DNA of 22,965 nucleotides from a virus. The DNA is taken from the IMG/VR virus record IMGVR_UViG_3300044625_000988, positions 1 through 22,965 of that record; one strand, 5' to 3'. Below, piece after piece: positions 8,794-18,600 of this stretch (positions are counted from its first letter, which is position 1; every line of letters starts with the position of its first letter). Both the position numbers and the translations under genes were made by a program. The notes beneath the pieces were generated by a model that made no database searches, had not been told where the DNA came from, and worked only from the letters and a program-made list of their open reading frames with translations.

Positions 8794-9264
8794 ATGTACA
8801 CAAGAGCACTATACTCCTTCCTACTATCTCAGATTAACACTAATCTAGTAGTCATTCTAATCAATCGACCCCAATTAGGTATCGGTAATGTATTAACCCC
8901 CAATGAGATAGATGCCCGCCTGAATATCACTATGGCTGAAGCAGCCCTCTGGGAGATTAGTAGTTATAGTAGATTTATTGTCACTACCCCAATCATCACT
9001 ATCCCAACGCGTACAGCACCCACTGCTAGTCTGGTTAGTACTGCCACATTCACGCCATCAGGGGGGACGATAGGGCCCTTCACTCATGCACTGGTAGTAC
9101 GGGGGGCTAACCTAACTGGTGCCAGTCCAGCTAATGGTAATAACCGCGGCAGTAACGTGGGCACTGTAGTGCACATAGAGACCGTAGTTAGCGCACCACT
9201 CTCGGTAGCACCACCTGCAGTATACAATTACACTATCAATTTACTGCTCAACGAGCAGACATGA
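8794..9264 (+). CDS. Tail-type structural protein (156 aa)
   Basis: The 156-residue product has a helical N-terminus (YTRALYSFLLSQINTNLVVI). Its C-terminal beta-rich half contains SGGTIGPFTHALVVRGANL and APPAVYNYTINLLL, a strand pattern common in phage tail and fibre-associated proteins. The ATG is one base after the preceding stop, and no clear ribosome-binding site is visible, so it probably depends on coupling. The gene ends in TGA followed by C, a context known to be a weak terminator in bacteria. The +1 frame downstream is open to 9388, so an extended product is conceivable (see the gap entry). Confidence 0.6.
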   Translation: MYTRALYSFLLSQINTNLVVILINRPQLGIGNVLTPNEIDARLNITMAEAALWEISSYSRFIVTTPIITIPTRTAPTASLVSTATFTPSGGTIGPFTHALVVRGANLTGASPANGNNRGSNVGTVVHIETVVSAPLSVAPPAVYNYTINLLLNEQT

Positions 9265-9366
9265 CCCTTGTAGCTGCGGCCTAGTAGAGGGGCCAGCAGG
9301 GTATATTTCTATGGCCTCCTCGACTGTTAGTGCCATTCATTCCCATACCAGTCAAGTACATGCGCG
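9265..9366 (+). other. Inter-cistronic gap with hairpin, the only sizeable gap in the tail operon
   Basis: Neighbouring genes upstream overlap or abut, so 102 unassigned bases stand out. The gap contains an imperfect inverted repeat: GAGGGGCC at 9287-9294 against GGCC-T-CCTC at 9313-9321, with an 18-base loop. It also holds most of a frame that is open from 9209 to a TAG at 9386-9388. No promoter or T-rich terminator tail is visible. It may be a coupling or regulatory spacer, or part of an unannotated coding segment. Confidence 0.4.
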
Positions 9367-9388
9367 GTGCCTGCTATTGACCACATAG
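9311..9388 (+). CDS. Possible small ORF (25 aa) or frameshift-extension tail
   Basis: ATG 9311 opens a 25-codon frame (MASSTVSAIHSHTSQVHARC and five more residues) ending at TAG 9386-9388. That stop overlaps a GTG at 9388 in the frame of the next gene (taGTG), the kind of junction seen between coupled phage genes. The same frame is open upstream to 9209. A +1 shift at the TGA-C stop of the 156-aa gene would therefore add about 41 residues. There is only a weak AGCAGGG site before the ATG. This is a tentative call based on frame openness and the stop/start overlap alone. Confidence 0.2.
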   Translation: MASSTVSAIHSHTSQVHARCLLLTT

Positions 9389-10155
9389 TGAGGGGCATAC
9401 TACTAAAGCGTCGCTGTCTAAACCCATTATTCACTGTGATTAACCTCGAGTCATTAATTAGAACACGGGCCCCTGCACTATTAGGGGCTCTGCCACTATT
9501 AGATTGGTGGATAATACAATTACTCAGTAGTACTGATTACCCTGTCGTAGTTCTCAATAGGGATATACATTCTGTTAGAGTGCCCGGCCCCTACGACATG
9601 ATAGATAGTAGGGGTAATTTTATCATGCGCTCAGAATTAGATAGCTGGGGTCTAGAACCACTGCAGAGAGCCGTCCTCTCTACTAAGGCGGAGGGCAGTA
9701 TAAGCGCGTACATACTACGGTCAGGTAGCTCCAGTACTATTATAATCTACACTGCATTCTCTCGAGACAATAGTCTAGACCAAGAGGTACAGCTAGAGAC
9801 TCCGCAGAATACAACTGTAACGACTATCCGCTTCAATTCAACTGTGCCCTGGACACTACGCTATATAGAATCGCCCCCTCGCTTAGAGGTACCAATACCA
9901 GACGAGTATATAGAGCTAGAGATAGACGCGGGCCCCTATATTATGAGTACCGTATCATCTATATATCTGAATCCATCACTACCAGTAAACACAATATCGG
10001 GCCCTGCAGCAGTACACATGATACCCCAAGGTGACGTATTCTATGTTGCTATAAATGAGAATCCTAATTTAGTCAAGGCCATACAACCTGACATAGACAT
10101 AACAGAATACACAGAGACTAAGAATATGTGTATGGAGGTGACACTTGGCGCGTAA
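9367..10155 (+). CDS. 262-aa virion-operon protein, unknown function
   Basis: I do not recognise this protein. The longest version starts at GTG 9367. A second GTG at 9388 is equally possible and overlaps the stop of the small frame before it. Neither has a clear ribosome-binding site. The product has a helical, hydrophobic N-terminal third (APALLGALPLLDWWIIQLL) and a beta-rich remainder (PPRLEVPIPDEYIELEIDAG, FYVAINENPNLVKAI). No catalytic motif is visible. Its end overlaps the terminase start by 11 bases and contains the terminase's ribosome-binding site, so it is in the same transcription unit. A structural or connector role is inferred from position only. Confidence 0.6.
   Translation: MPAIDHIVRGILLKRRCLNPLFTVINLESLIRTRAPALLGALPLLDWWIIQLLSSTDYPVVVLNRDIHSVRVPGPYDMIDSRGNFIMRSELDSWGLEPLQRAVLSTKAEGSISAYILRSGSSSTIIIYTAFSRDNSLDQEVQLETPQNTTVTTIRFNSTVPWTLRYIESPPRLEVPIPDEYIELEIDAGPYIMSTVSSIYLNPSLPVNTISGPAAVHMIPQGDVFYVAINENPNLVKAIQPDIDITEYTETKNMCMEVTLGA
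10134..10141 (+). promoter_or_regulatory. Strong Shine-Dalgarno site for the large terminase
   Basis: GGAGGTGA, a near-perfect ribosome-binding site, lies three bases before the TTG at 10145. It settles the use of TTG as the terminase start. Confidence 0.75.
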
Positions 10156-11923
10156 ACGTAAGCTGGATCCAATAGAACTATTCGATGAGTTAGTGTATGA
10201 GGGCCTAGCTCAGGTTAGGACTAATCACGTTATAGGTATAGTTGAATTTGCAGAGCAGTATCTACTGGCCCCCGGCGATACATTATTCCCGCCTCAGAGA
10301 GCTATACTGCGCGCTCTCTATAATGAGCCCCTACCAGAAGATGAGCTAGCTATATTACAACGATGGGCTGAGCAAGATGTAACCACCTGGGTACCAGACC
10401 GCCCCTACGTCAACATGGTACTAGAGTGCGGGCGACGAGGAGGTAAGAGCGTGCTAGCGAGTATATGCGTGCTCTATGAATTCTATTGCCTTATCAACCT
10501 AGATAACCCAGCTAAGCACTATGGTCTCCTGAGTGGATCCCCTATAGCTATATTTGTTATAGCGCGAAGCGGGGCCCAGGTCAATGAGACACTATTCGGC
10601 GCAATCAGGGGCTACGCTAGCCAGAGCGCGTACTTCAAGGGGCTAGTGAACAGTGGTCAGATAGAGATACTCACGCAGGAGATACGTTGCCCGACTAAGA
10701 ATATAGCCATCTACGCTAAACACACTAACTCGCAGTCCCTAGTAGGTTATTCTCTCAAGATGTTAGTTCTAGATGAGGCGGCCCGCTTCGAGTATAACGA
10801 GCTAGGGGAATCGAAGGCAGATGATATATGGAGTAACGTAGCTAAGGGGCTGAGTACCTTCGGTGATAAAGGTAAGAAGATAGCCATTAGTTCTGCTTGG
10901 GGTGAGGGGGACTACATACAGAATCTCTATAAGGTAGCGACACGCGATGCGCGCATGGTGGCATTCCGTCTACGCACCTGGGATATCAATCTACGACCAG
11001 AGGTCAGTGAGTATAGCCTCAAGAATAGTGAGGACTACATACGCGATCCCGTGACAGCAGCTCTGGAGTATGAGGGCATACGCTCTAGTAGGCACGGCTC
11101 CTTCTTCCAGAAGGAGTATATAGAGGAGGCAGTTAAGGGTCTCTCTTGTCTGGATGCGCGTTCTATACCACTGGATATAGCCAATGGTGATGATACTCGC
11201 CATTACGTATCACTGCAGATAAATAGACTAGAACGACTCAGTGAGGGTCGCTCCTATCTACACGTAGACTATGGGCTCAAGAAGGATAGTGCCGCTATTG
11301 CCTTCGTAAGGAGCACTAAGCTAGAGGATGGTAGATGGGGCGTCATAGTAGATGGTCTATTAGTGTGGAAGCCCTATAGTGATAGAGATGATAGGGGGAG
11401 GGGCATACAGCGTATAGTCTCCTACCTAGATATAGAGGAGAAGTTAGTACAGATATGTCAGGCCCGCCATATTAGTCTCTGCTCATTTGACTCATACCAA
11501 TCTCAGTCCACTATACAGCGACTACACGCTCACGGCATACGCTCTACTGAGATGAGTACCACTAATACAGCGCAGCTGAGTTACTATAACCTAACGCGAC
11601 AACTACTCAATGAGGGTCGACTGATACTACCTCGCGATAGTACCTGGACGCATAGTCTGATGGCCGAGATGGGCGGTATATTACAACTGGCTAGTGGTAA
11701 GATAACTCACAACGAGCGGGCCAGTGGTAAGGACATAATAGATGCTGTAGTCAACGCTGTATTCAACTGTGTTAAGGAGGACAGCACTCTCATGGGATTC
11801 AGTATGAGTTCTAGTGGCATTAAGAGTATCAGTAGCAAGACACTCAAGAAGAATAGAGAACTAACTACAGCTCGCGGTAAGGGCTTACTACTAGCAGCGC
11901 GTAAGCGGCGGCCCTCAATATAG
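10145..11923 (+). CDS. terL: Phage terminase large subunit (ATPase-nuclease DNA packaging motor)
   Basis: This 592-residue protein is the ATP-driven motor that translocates genome DNA into the prohead and cuts it. The ATPase domain shows a Walker A motif ECGRRGGKS at residues 94-102, Walker B LKMLVLDEAAR at 204-214 (D210, E211) and a coupling motif KIAISSAW at 245-252. The nuclease domain shows the expected acidic residues: D375 in HVDYG, D449 in SFDSYQS, and D530/D533 in GKDIIDAVVNA. All key residues are present and the length is normal. Translation starts at TTG behind GGAGGTGA. The C-terminal ~45 residues are Ser/Lys/Arg-rich, as in many terminases. Unusually, no small terminase, portal or capsid gene flanks it. 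The genes around it are unrecognised or tail-like. Confidence 0.95.
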   Translation: MARKRKLDPIELFDELVYEGLAQVRTNHVIGIVEFAEQYLLAPGDTLFPPQRAILRALYNEPLPEDELAILQRWAEQDVTTWVPDRPYVNMVLECGRRGGKSVLASICVLYEFYCLINLDNPAKHYGLLSGSPIAIFVIARSGAQVNETLFGAIRGYASQSAYFKGLVNSGQIEILTQEIRCPTKNIAIYAKHTNSQSLVGYSLKMLVLDEAARFEYNELGESKADDIWSNVAKGLSTFGDKGKKIAISSAWGEGDYIQNLYKVATRDARMVAFRLRTWDINLRPEVSEYSLKNSEDYIRDPVTAALEYEGIRSSRHGSFFQKEYIEEAVKGLSCLDARSIPLDIANGDDTRHYVSLQINRLERLSEGRSYLHVDYGLKKDSAAIAFVRSTKLEDGRWGVIVDGLLVWKPYSDRDDRGRGIQRIVSYLDIEEKLVQICQARHISLCSFDSYQSQSTIQRLHAHGIRSTEMSTTNTAQLSYYNLTRQLLNEGRLILPRDSTWTHSLMAEMGGILQLASGKITHNERASGKDIIDAVVNAVFNCVKEDSTLMGFSMSSSGIKSISSKTLKKNRELTTARGKGLLLAARKRRPSI

Positions 11924-11996
11924 TCAAGTCCACAATAGATAAGCTCATCTAATCCATGATGTATTAAAAGCTGTCCCCAGGCGCGCCATAACCATA

Positions 11997-12632
11997 ATGA
12001 AATTATCTCCAGTTGTATTTAAGTTCCAGGAATTATTCAGCTCGTGGCGATACTACCTGTATATCACACCGCCGCGTTCTCTCCGTGGGGTCACGCCTGG
12101 CACCAGTCAGAGAATACACCTCCAGTCGACTATACCACTACGCTTATTGCTGGCCCCCTGCGAGCCAGAGTATATACCGCTAGCCTACCCCCAGTACAGC
12201 ACGCCGCGAGCCAGCGAGGCATTCAGACTAGAGAATGCCTATAAGATAGAGATCTGGAGATGGAGACAACAATCTAAGGTACCAGGGCGCGTAGTCCTGG
12301 ACTATCAAGAGTCATTAGTAGACACACGATACTGGTGGATAGGTACGTCTACCGGCCGCGAGCGTATAGAGGTGACACCGGTAGACAATATAATTAGTTT
12401 ATTCGATTACCCCGATATACTGACAGGCATCATTGTTAAAGATGCACTGGGTGCTAGTGTAGATTACACCGTCAAGGACCAGAGCACTAGTCGAGCAGAG
12501 CGCTTCAAGGCAGAGATACAATTACCTAATAATGATCCCGTAGTAGTAGAATACGATACACCGGTAGTGCCGGTAGAGGTCTCCTATACAGATAATATAG
12601 AGGTCAATGAACAGTGGAATCGGATCTACTAA
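11997..12632 (+). CDS. 211-aa virion-operon protein, unknown function
   Basis: I do not recognise this protein. It begins at ATG 11997, the only start codon in its frame after the upstream in-frame stop at 11940. There is no Shine-Dalgarno site, only a 73-base spacer from the terminase that contains the palindrome GGCGCGCC at 11980-11987. The product is beta-rich with many aromatic residues (FSSWRYYLYITPPRS; YKIEIWRWRQQSKVPGRVVL; DTRYWWIGTSTG). No membrane segment or catalytic signature is seen. Its 3' end overlaps the giant gene by 19 bases and carries that gene's ribosome-binding site. The coupling suggests a product needed with the giant protein, perhaps a chaperone or connector; that is inference. 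Confidence 0.65.
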   Translation: MKLSPVVFKFQELFSSWRYYLYITPPRSLRGVTPGTSQRIHLQSTIPLRLLLAPCEPEYIPLAYPQYSTPRASEAFRLENAYKIEIWRWRQQSKVPGRVVLDYQESLVDTRYWWIGTSTGRERIEVTPVDNIISLFDYPDILTGIIVKDALGASVDYTVKDQSTSRAERFKAEIQLPNNDPVVVEYDTPVVPVEVSYTDNIEVNEQWNRIY

Positions 12633-15600
12633 AACAAATAGAGGCGGCGGGTAAATACCCATCGGCTGGTGTTGGTTCACTAGAGGGCCACTCTAGCCGA
12701 TTCGGCGTGTCATCTCTTAGTGAGACTCAGCGCTTTCTAAGAGATGCGCGCCCAGGTACTCTACAAGCAGCTTTGTTTTCACACAATAGGTTCCACTCGG
12801 ATTTTACCCTAGAGTTATTACACGATACTTTTAATAAAGAGAGCTTCAGGACAATAGGCCAAGAGAGGCAAGATAAATTCTATCAGAGCATGAAGCCATA
12901 TATAAAGATGGCAGAGGGTATATTTACTAATGAGATGGATTTATATGATAAGGTAGGTGGTACTGTCGTAGTTGACATGACTATATCTAAGAGAGAGTCA
13001 GAGGCATTAAAGGCGGCATCTGATAATCTAGACGTCATACCCTATACTGCTGATAATGATCAGGGTACTACGCTGATGCACTCTAAACTCGAGTTGATCA
13101 CCAGAGAAGACGGTACCAATGTAGGTAGAATACACACGGCCCCTTATATAACAGAGTACGGAACTAATGCCCTCGAGATAGGAGCGGTAGTATCAGGTAT
13201 CGCAGGAGCCGGCGCTATAATATCAGGCAGGGCCCCCCGACTAGGTATAGTAGGAGCTATAGCCGCTCCTCTACTCATGGGCGCTGGCGTAATGCTCAGG
13301 AATACTAATAGTAGTCTTCTTGACATAGGCCTTAAGTCTGATAAAAAGGATGTATTCTACGAAACCAGTAAGCCTAAGTTTGTTACTGAACTCCGTACTT
13401 ATATGCGTTCCCTAGCAGAGGGCAGGGAGCTAGATACTTCTAGCAATAGATTCATCTTAGGTGAGTCAGAAGCTATATTAGCTATGACCCGCGACGCGCA
13501 GAGGGCCAATGGCATAGTACTGAGCCCAGCAAGCTGGAGCCTAGCTCAAGCAAGAGATGATGGTGGAGAAATCATCAGTCGAGATAATAATTTAGATAGG
13601 ACTCACTACGCCAGACTAGAGAACTTCGAGAACACTATAGTAGAGCGGGCGTCCGACATACCAGTATTAATGGCTACTAGTGGCCAGGTAGATTCCAATG
13701 TACACCATCGTCTGCAGCAGGCTGGCGTTATAGTGGGCTCTAACGTAGGCACTCATTATAATAAACACCTATTTGAGAATATAGACGAGAAGGGCACCGA
13801 TGTACTTTATATGGGCACTCGACGTTTCAGTGCTCAGCACAATAGGGAGATCATGATACGGTTGACTAGCGAGGATGACCCCGCTGCCTTCGCGTATTAT
13901 AAGGGCATGTTATTGTCTGATAATGAGTTCAACGTCTCCGATATAGCGATGACGCAGATGGGTTATACCAATAAGTCATTTATACGTGCTACTACTGGTA
14001 CTACTATATCTCAACTACCCAGCTTCCTGGGGGCCTCTCATTTCTATGAGGTGGCTATCAATAACGCAGCCCGCGCTCGAGTAAGCGGGCACTTAGACTG
14101 GAGAGAATCATTAGAGTCTTATACCAATAGGCCGGGCATAGCCGCACAGAACTACCTAGCGCGCGCTGCGCTAAGTGGGGCCCCCAGTGCTGTGCCAGAC
14201 CAGGTCCGCGATTACGATAGAGCTCTATTATCACCAGGCCTAGGCTCTCTCATTAATGAATACACTATCATGGCCGGCTTCGGCAGGCTATATAAGGATG
14301 AGGTGGGGGCCCTACCTAGTATAACGGGGGCCTTCGGTGCAGTACTAGATAGAACACTGACATACTACGGCACGTTCTTCGACTACGATGAGACGCGCGA
14401 TAGTATGGTACCGGTGGCTGGTGTATACGAGAATGCGCTTACATTTGCTAGTAGCTTTGTAATGACTACAGCGGCCAGTATGGGGCTATACTTCAGTGTA
14501 GGTATACCCCTAGGCTATATAACTGCAGAACTAAATAAGTCGATGGTTCAGGGCACTATCGACAGCGCTGTACAGAAGACAAGAGGAAAAAGATATCCTC
14601 AGCACACGCCTATACTAGACTTTTCCCCCGTCGATAATTTCGAGTTAGCTAAATACATGCAAGAGGTTCAGGGGCTTAGCGGAGGCACCCTCGACAACTA
14701 TTACACTAATCGTATAAATACATTGCCCGCTCTCAATAACCTATTTTATAGAGAGAGGGGGTCCACCTTCTTCGAGTATATAACTAAGCCCTTCATACTA
14801 GATGTTATGAATCCCTATGAGAGGGGGAGTGCAGAGGACATTAAGTTAAGGCGCTCTGCGGATGCCTTCCACGATTCATTACGGCGCCCTATTGGTCTAG
14901 AGGCCACTTTTGAAGAGAGGTCTAACCCAGTCTCGGGTAAGATGGAGCCATTCCTAGTGTCGCTCAAGGCCACTAACATGGGCTTCGAGAGACAACGAGA
15001 ATTAGCAATACTAATTGATGAGGTAGGGGCTAGTCTACCTGCTGCACCCTGGCGCTGGGGATGGGGACAGGGTAAGGAAGACAGCCGCTCCTTTGTGAGT
15101 ATGGCAGAGGTATTTAGCTTTAGTGAGATGGCAGAATCCTTCCATAGAATCTTAGGTACTGGAAGCCAGAGCCTCAACTACATAGTCAGTAGTAGCGAGA
15201 ATAACACTAGCGGTATGAAGGGTCTCCTCATGCGAGGAGGTGCTATGCTGGGGGGAGTAATGCGTTCTACTAAGGCGCGCCTCCAGGGCAATAACTTATT
15301 TATGGGTATAGGACCCATAGCAACTACTAATCTAGCTGTAGAGTATAAAGAACTCATGAAGTTAGAGAGACAGATGTTAGTAGAGGACCTACTAACATGG
15401 GAGGTAGGTATTAATGGACAAGGTAGTCGTCAGATAGGTAATGTACAAACTAGGGAGCAGCGTCAGTTAGTTGCTAAGTTTGTAGATCAGCTGATAGTCT
15501 ACAATCAGGCCATACAGAATAGTCCTCACTATCAGCAAGCAGTACAACGGGCAGCGGGGGCTACGGCAGCTCAAGAGGATCTATTCAGGTTAATATCAGG

Positions 15601-18600
15601 GCGTAATAGTCGCTTCCTGACCTCATCGTTCTTCCGCAATAAGGGTATTATAGGTGCCTCTGTATTAGCCCTTATGAACGTACAGACTGGCCTAGCTAAT
15701 ATACTAGATGCCAGTGGGCCTAGCTTCCTGCGTTCTATTAACCTACAGTTCGGTGCTGTCGACGTAGAGGAGGTGCGCTACAATAACCGCAATCTAGTAC
15801 TCGAGGGGCCCGTCATGGGGGCCGCCTATACAGCGCTAGCAGTAGCCGGGGGCTATGTAGGTAGTGAGGTATTCGGCAGTATGGCTATTAACCGGTATAG
15901 TCTCAGCGATGAGTTGTATGCCAGTGGTGGCAGTCGTCTAATATCCGCAGAGGCGGAGGAGGTACTGAAGCGAGGCACTCTAGTCAAGAAGGGTAATAGA
16001 TTCATGACGTGGGGTCTAACTACAGCAGCGCTACTATGGGCCCCCCGCGTCATCACTGGTGTAGGTAACTTTATAATGAATACCTTCAACCGCATGACAG
16101 GACAAGAGGGACAGGTACTAGACGAGAATTACGCAACAGTAGGTAGTCTCCAGGCATGGAAACAATCAGTACTCAATAGGGTCGATGCAGGCGGGCTAGT
16201 TGGCAATAGAACTGAGAGGACTCTAGAGGCATGGTCTGCATTCGTAGCAGGACGTATTAGCGCTCACACACCAGTAGCAGCTATAAGTCGACGGGCCAAA
16301 ACTATAGAGGTCTACGCGAGTCAGGCCCCCACGTCCTACATACAGTTCTTCATAGCGGAGTCACGGCGCCGTGATTCTGAGATAGATAAGGGCGTATACA
16401 GTTATAGTATGGGGGTACAATCAGCACCTGTACTGGGTATCTCTATGAGCGTGTCAGCCCCCCTGGCCTTCGACGCTAATAAGCCTTATGCTGAGGCCTT
16501 CATATATAACCAGGAGAAGGATAACGTTATTAATTACATACAGAGCGCTGGTAATGTATCATTAGCAGTATCGTTAACGGCGGGTCTAGTTAGTCTGTCT
16601 GCTCTGTTACCAGAGTATGCGCGCTCTAAGATACTACGCGATCCCACGATAGGTGCGGGTGCGAAGGATCTCAGCAATAAGATGACTAACTTAGCAGTAC
16701 TAGTAGATGACTGGGGCGGCCGGGCTATGAATATACCCATAGCAGGTGCACGAACTGCGGCGGGCTCCTTCTGGCATTACTCAGGTAAGGTAATAGACAC
16801 AATGGCGGGGTTTAGTTACGGAGCACTACAGGGATTCGACAAGCTAGATAGAAGACTAGCTAAGGTCATAGCTCTGAGTAACTTTATTGTACCGCCTGTG
16901 CTAGGCGTACTATTTGGACTAACGGGCACGAGTCCACTAACAAGTTCTCTACTTGTAGGTACTTCTCTGGCCTTTGCGTACTCCTTCGCTATGAAGCACG
17001 ATCCATGGCGTAAGAATGTAGCGGCGCTACAATCTCGTGTAGCGCGAATAACAGGTATGGATGATATTAAGATAGCCCGCGGTATGCATACGGGTCTACG
17101 CAGATGGCGGGCCTATCGCATGCCACTACTTCTTGGCACTATAGCGGGCCTATTCCAGACTAAGACTGGGTGGAATATAAGTGAGGGCATGGACGACAAT
17201 GTCATAACTCGACTAGCTACAGTAGGGCTCTATGCTGGCGTAAATGCTATGGCAGTAGTAGAACTAGCAGACCTCGGGCTAGACCCAGGCGCTACTATAG
17301 AGCGGTATCGTAGAATGAGGGCCAAGGTAGGTAAGATGCACCCACTGAACCCACTAGGTGTACTACGCAAGCTACGTCTAGCCTCTCTTGAGAGGGACAT
17401 ACGATCTGACTTTAATACTGTAGAGACCTACCTATCAGACTACCGTAATAATCGACGGGGCTATCATAGCTTTGATTTACTAGATGAACACCTGAAGACA
17501 ACTCATGGCACAGCATACCATAGTGCTATGAATGAACACGGCCGACGGCCATCTAACTTCCAGGTACGGGACATTATAGACGAGGCAAATAACTATAGAC
17601 TAACAGATTACGGTGAGAACCTACGCACCCTAGTAGATAGCCGAGACTACCTCAAGTATAGAAACGCCAGAATACTGGGGCCCGGCGGTAATAGACTATT
17701 GCGTTCTGCAGCGGCGCTAGGCACCGTGAACATAGCCGCTACTGCTCTTCTATTAGGTGTAGGTGCTATATTATCTGGCTCAGGTAGTCAAGAGGAAGCA
17801 ACAGCGGGCTTCTATAACGCTATGGATGGCACGCCGCTGGAGTTCGTATCTAATGCATTCCGCCTAGTCACACGACGGGATATAGCTGTGGCACCGGATC
17901 CCCTGGAGCCTATGGTTGTGATGGCAGATGGCGCCTATAAGCGTAAGCGCGGCGTGCGCTTAATCAACCCCATAGAGAGCAGCGTAGGGCGTATGAGTAC
18001 TGCAATAGATAACCTACGCAGCAGCTTTGTATTAAATGCCAGTAACCCATTCATGAGTGTCCTAGTATTCGGTACTAGTGTGCGAGAGGGAGAGCTAGGC
18101 TCGCGGCAGACCTTCTACATGCAGCTACAGTCTACTAACCAGGACATCAGTACGGCAGTATATTCTACAGCGCCAGCCTATATGTTCAAGATGGTCAAGG
18201 CAGGGGCCATGGGCCAGCTATACGCGCGCGACTACCGTAAGGCTAATATAACTGATGCCTCGATGAATAACTTATCAGAGGATCAGCGCAAGTTTATGGC
18301 CATCAGCGTAGTTAGTCTAACAGCACGATTAGACCCACTGACTGATAAGAACCGCCGGCGCGTAACTAGCCCACTTAATAGAGCCAGCCTGGCCCTCTAT
18401 AGAGCGGATCCGTTGATGAATATAGCGTTGAGTAGTCGCCTGCAGGTAATACGCAACTTCGCATATCAGCGGCCCGAGTCACTAGTATCTGAGATGACTA
18501 ATCTAGGTAATCCTGATGGTATGAATCCCCGGGATAGTAAGAAACCCAAGTCATATCTAGACACGCTAATTGCATCGTTGAGTAAGGGAGACATGCGACT

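Noticed and set aside
9261-9366. Stop-codon recoding (TAG TAG read through) of the frame from ATG 9261
   Set aside because: TAG is used as an ordinary stop by several clear genes here (2627, 4520, 11923, 21310), so read-through recoding is unsupported.
11980-11987. 8-base palindrome GGCGCGCC before the 211-aa gene as an operator
   Set aside because: A single short palindrome without promoter boxes or a second copy nearby is not evidence of regulation.
12044-12244. Plus-strand 66-codon frame inside the 211-aa gene
   Set aside because: It is an out-of-frame shadow. The overlapping 211-aa frame spans the whole interval and connects to the giant gene.
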